NCBI RefSeq assembly: GCF_020423045.1
Contig: NZ_CP081943.1
Location: forward strand, 1,860,001-1,924,000
Direction: 5' to 3'
Origin: Pseudomonas sp. MM213
Lineage (GTDB): Bacteria > Pseudomonadota > Gammaproteobacteria > Pseudomonadales > Pseudomonadaceae
DNA length: 64,000 bases
In this document: one piece after another, positions 62,801 through 64,000 of the stretch
Layout: each line of letters opens with the position of its first letter
How positions within the stretch are numbered: the stretch's first letter is position 1
The notes under the pieces: generated by a model
Database searches by the model: none
What the model saw: the letters and a program-made list of their open reading frames with translations, nothing else
Told to the model about the DNA's origin: nothing
Translations under genes and position numbers: made by a program

Positions 62801-62829
62801 TTGCACGCCTACCTACTGGATGGTAACCT
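62801..62829 (+). promoter_or_regulatory. Promoter with embedded operator variant (site D, EamA exporter)
   Basis: TTGCAC, spacer GCCTACCTACTGGATGG (17), TAACCT. The right half is GGTAA instead of GGTAG. It is 97 bases before the transporter start codon. Confidence 0.6.
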
Positions 62830-62925
62830 TCATTTGCGCCCCTATGATAAGTCGCAAGTAAGACCCGATTTACTCAACGCCGCCGGAAGTAGTTAGCGGA
62901 AAAATCCTATTTTTGGAGCCGCTTG

Positions 62926-63813
62926 ATGAGACGAATAATACTTGACTCGTCAACCTTAAAAAACACCAAAGAAGTAGTGATACTCACTACTTTGGCAATG
63001 CTGGCATTCGCAGCCAATTCTGTGCTTTGCCGGCTTGCGCTTCGTCATACAGAAATTGATGCTACTTCCTTCACACTCATACGCCTAGTAAGCGGAGCTA
63101 TCATGCTCTGGGTGCTCCTAGCGATTAAAGGTGCCACTTCCCGCCCCTCAGGAACGTGGTTTGGTGCTTTCACTCTGTTCGCCTACGCGTTTGCTTTTTC
63201 ATACGCATATTTGAACCTGGAAACTGGAACTGGCGCGTTACTTTTGTTCGGCGCCGTACAACTTACCATGCTTGGTTACGGGTACTGCAAAGGCGAGAGG
63301 ATGCAAGGAGTCGCAGTTGTAGGGCTACTGCTTGCTATTGGAGGTCTTGTGGCCTTGTTATTACCCGGGACAAGTGCGCCTGCGCTTGGTAGCGCTGGAA
63401 TTATGCTGTTGTCAGGCATTGCATGGGCCGGATACTCATTAATCGGCAAGCAATCGAACGACCCACTCGCATCGACTACGGGAAATTTCTTGCGAGCCGT
63501 CCCTATGATGCTTTTGGCTTCGATCCCCTTCGTTAATGACTTTTCGATCGATTTTTTGGGGGCTCTTTGCGCCATTGCGTCTGGGACAATTGCCTCAGGT
63601 GTTGGTTATGCAATCTGGTACGCGGCGATACGTTCGCTTTCATCGTTTCGAGCAGCAACCATCCAATTGAGTGTTCCCGTCTTAGCGTCTCTCGCTGGGG
63701 TACTCATCCTGGGTGAGCACCTCACCGTTCGCTTAGCACTGACATCGCTGGCAGTGTTAGGAGGAATTGGCTTGGTGCTTAGCGACAAGCGTTTAGCAAA
63801 TGGCGCTAATTGA
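62926..63813 (+). CDS. EamA/DMT-family exporter
   Basis: 295 residues, about ten membrane segments in two EamA repeats. TTLAMLAFAANSVLCRLALR near 23, FTLIRLVSGAIMLWVLLAI near 47, and LVPVLASLAGVLILGEHLT-like second-half end (SVPVLASLAGVLILGEHLTV). The ATG at 62926 has GGAG before it; a TTG one codon upstream is possible. It probably effluxes a toxic metabolite under site D control. Confidence 0.92.
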   Translation: MRRIILDSSTLKNTKEVVILTTLAMLAFAANSVLCRLALRHTEIDATSFTLIRLVSGAIMLWVLLAIKGATSRPSGTWFGAFTLFAYAFAFSYAYLNLETGTGALLLFGAVQLTMLGYGYCKGERMQGVAVVGLLLAIGGLVALLLPGTSAPALGSAGIMLLSGIAWAGYSLIGKQSNDPLASTTGNFLRAVPMMLLASIPFVNDFSIDFLGALCAIASGTIASGVGYAIWYAAIRSLSSFRAATIQLSVPVLASLAGVLILGEHLTVRLALTSLAVLGGIGLVLSDKRLANGAN

Positions 63814-63980
63814 TTTCTCGGATCCCAATCGCCACCGGTGGCATTCGCGGGGGCGGACGTAGCTTCCATCTCATCGATTCAGATGGCTATGAGTTGGCCC
63901 CTTGGTCAGCAAGCGAATCGAATGCCCTGTCCGTTCGGCACTTTGAAGGTTGATTTTTAGGCTGGCCATTGAAACACTGA

Positions 63981-63998
63981 GTACCGACCGATCGGTAC
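63981..63998. promoter_or_regulatory. TetR-type palindrome at the window edge
   Basis: GTACCGA-CCGA-TCGGTAC, a perfect 7-bp inverted repeat with 4-base centre. Probably the operator of a gene just outside the window. The 63814-63980 stretch holds no gene I can support. Confidence 0.5.
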
Positions 63999-64000
63999 AG

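Overview
The window looks like chromosome from a Pseudomonas of the fluorescens/putida type. The glutathione reductase, KefB/KefC-type antiporter, FisR-type regulator, OprB/OprD-like porin and dense AraC/TetR/Lrp regulators all read as pseudomonad proteins. It is almost entirely accessory: small catabolic or detoxification operons, each with its own regulator, several broken genes, no rRNA or tRNA seen, and no intact insertion sequence.

Layout. 0-3 kb: small hypothetical gene, DUF1624-like membrane protein, an orphan cobalamin riboswitch and a nitroreductase. 3.2-7.5 kb: AhpD-like protein (copy 1), a DsbA/FrnE-like remnant, an alpha/beta hydrolase, a histidine-kinase remnant beside an intact LuxR-type response regulator, and glutathione reductase. 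7.6-12.9 kb: a Baeyer-Villiger monooxygenase fused to an esterase, a GMC alcohol oxidoreductase and an AraC regulator. 13.3-20.5 kb: a frameshifted aldehyde dehydrogenase, two AhpD-like proteins, an AraC regulator, a CrtI-like oxidoreductase, a TauD-like dioxygenase and an EthD protein. 20.5-29.1 kb: amino-acid ABC transporter, D-amino-acid-oxidase-like flavoprotein, flavin monooxygenase, RidA and a cysteine desulfhydrase-like PLP enzyme, with a divergent Lrp regulator. 29.2-35.7 kb: AcpH, AhpD-like protein (copy 2), old yellow enzyme, a secreted 13-residue-repeat protein, a tautomerase, and KefF/KefB-like proteins. 35.9-41.3 kb: SDR, porin, MFS transporter, cupin dioxygenase and AraC regulator (aromatic catabolism). 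41.3-49.2 kb: ArsR plus a second old yellow enzyme, then OsmC-SDR-TetR-FrnE-thioredoxin, a second TetR and an amino-acid permease. 49.5-55.8 kb: MetC-like lyase and a FisR-controlled sulfide-oxidation operon (persulfide dioxygenase, DUF442-SQR fusion, TauE). 55.9-64 kb: FAH hydrolase/GntR, YbhB/AraC, broken TetR with hydrolase and SDR, OmpW, and an EamA exporter.

The strongest unifying signal is a promoter-embedded operator. At seven sites, with a weaker eighth, a sigma-70-like promoter (TTGCAn, exactly 17 bp, TAGnnT) carries CTACC-N8-GGTAG or a close variant filling the spacer. These lie upstream of AhpD copy 1, gor, acpH, AhpD copy 2-OYE, kefF-kefB, osmC-SDR-tetR-frnE-trx, the amino-acid permease and the EamA exporter. 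Two paralogous TetR proteins, each with a shared LPLCGALAAE cysteine motif, are the obvious candidate repressors. The gene content (glutathione recycling, GSH-gated K+ efflux, ene-reductase, peroxidase-like CxxC proteins, thiol oxidoreductases) suggests a NemR-like electrophile or reactive-chlorine regulon dispersed over 60 kb. A repeat protein of unknown function sits inside it.
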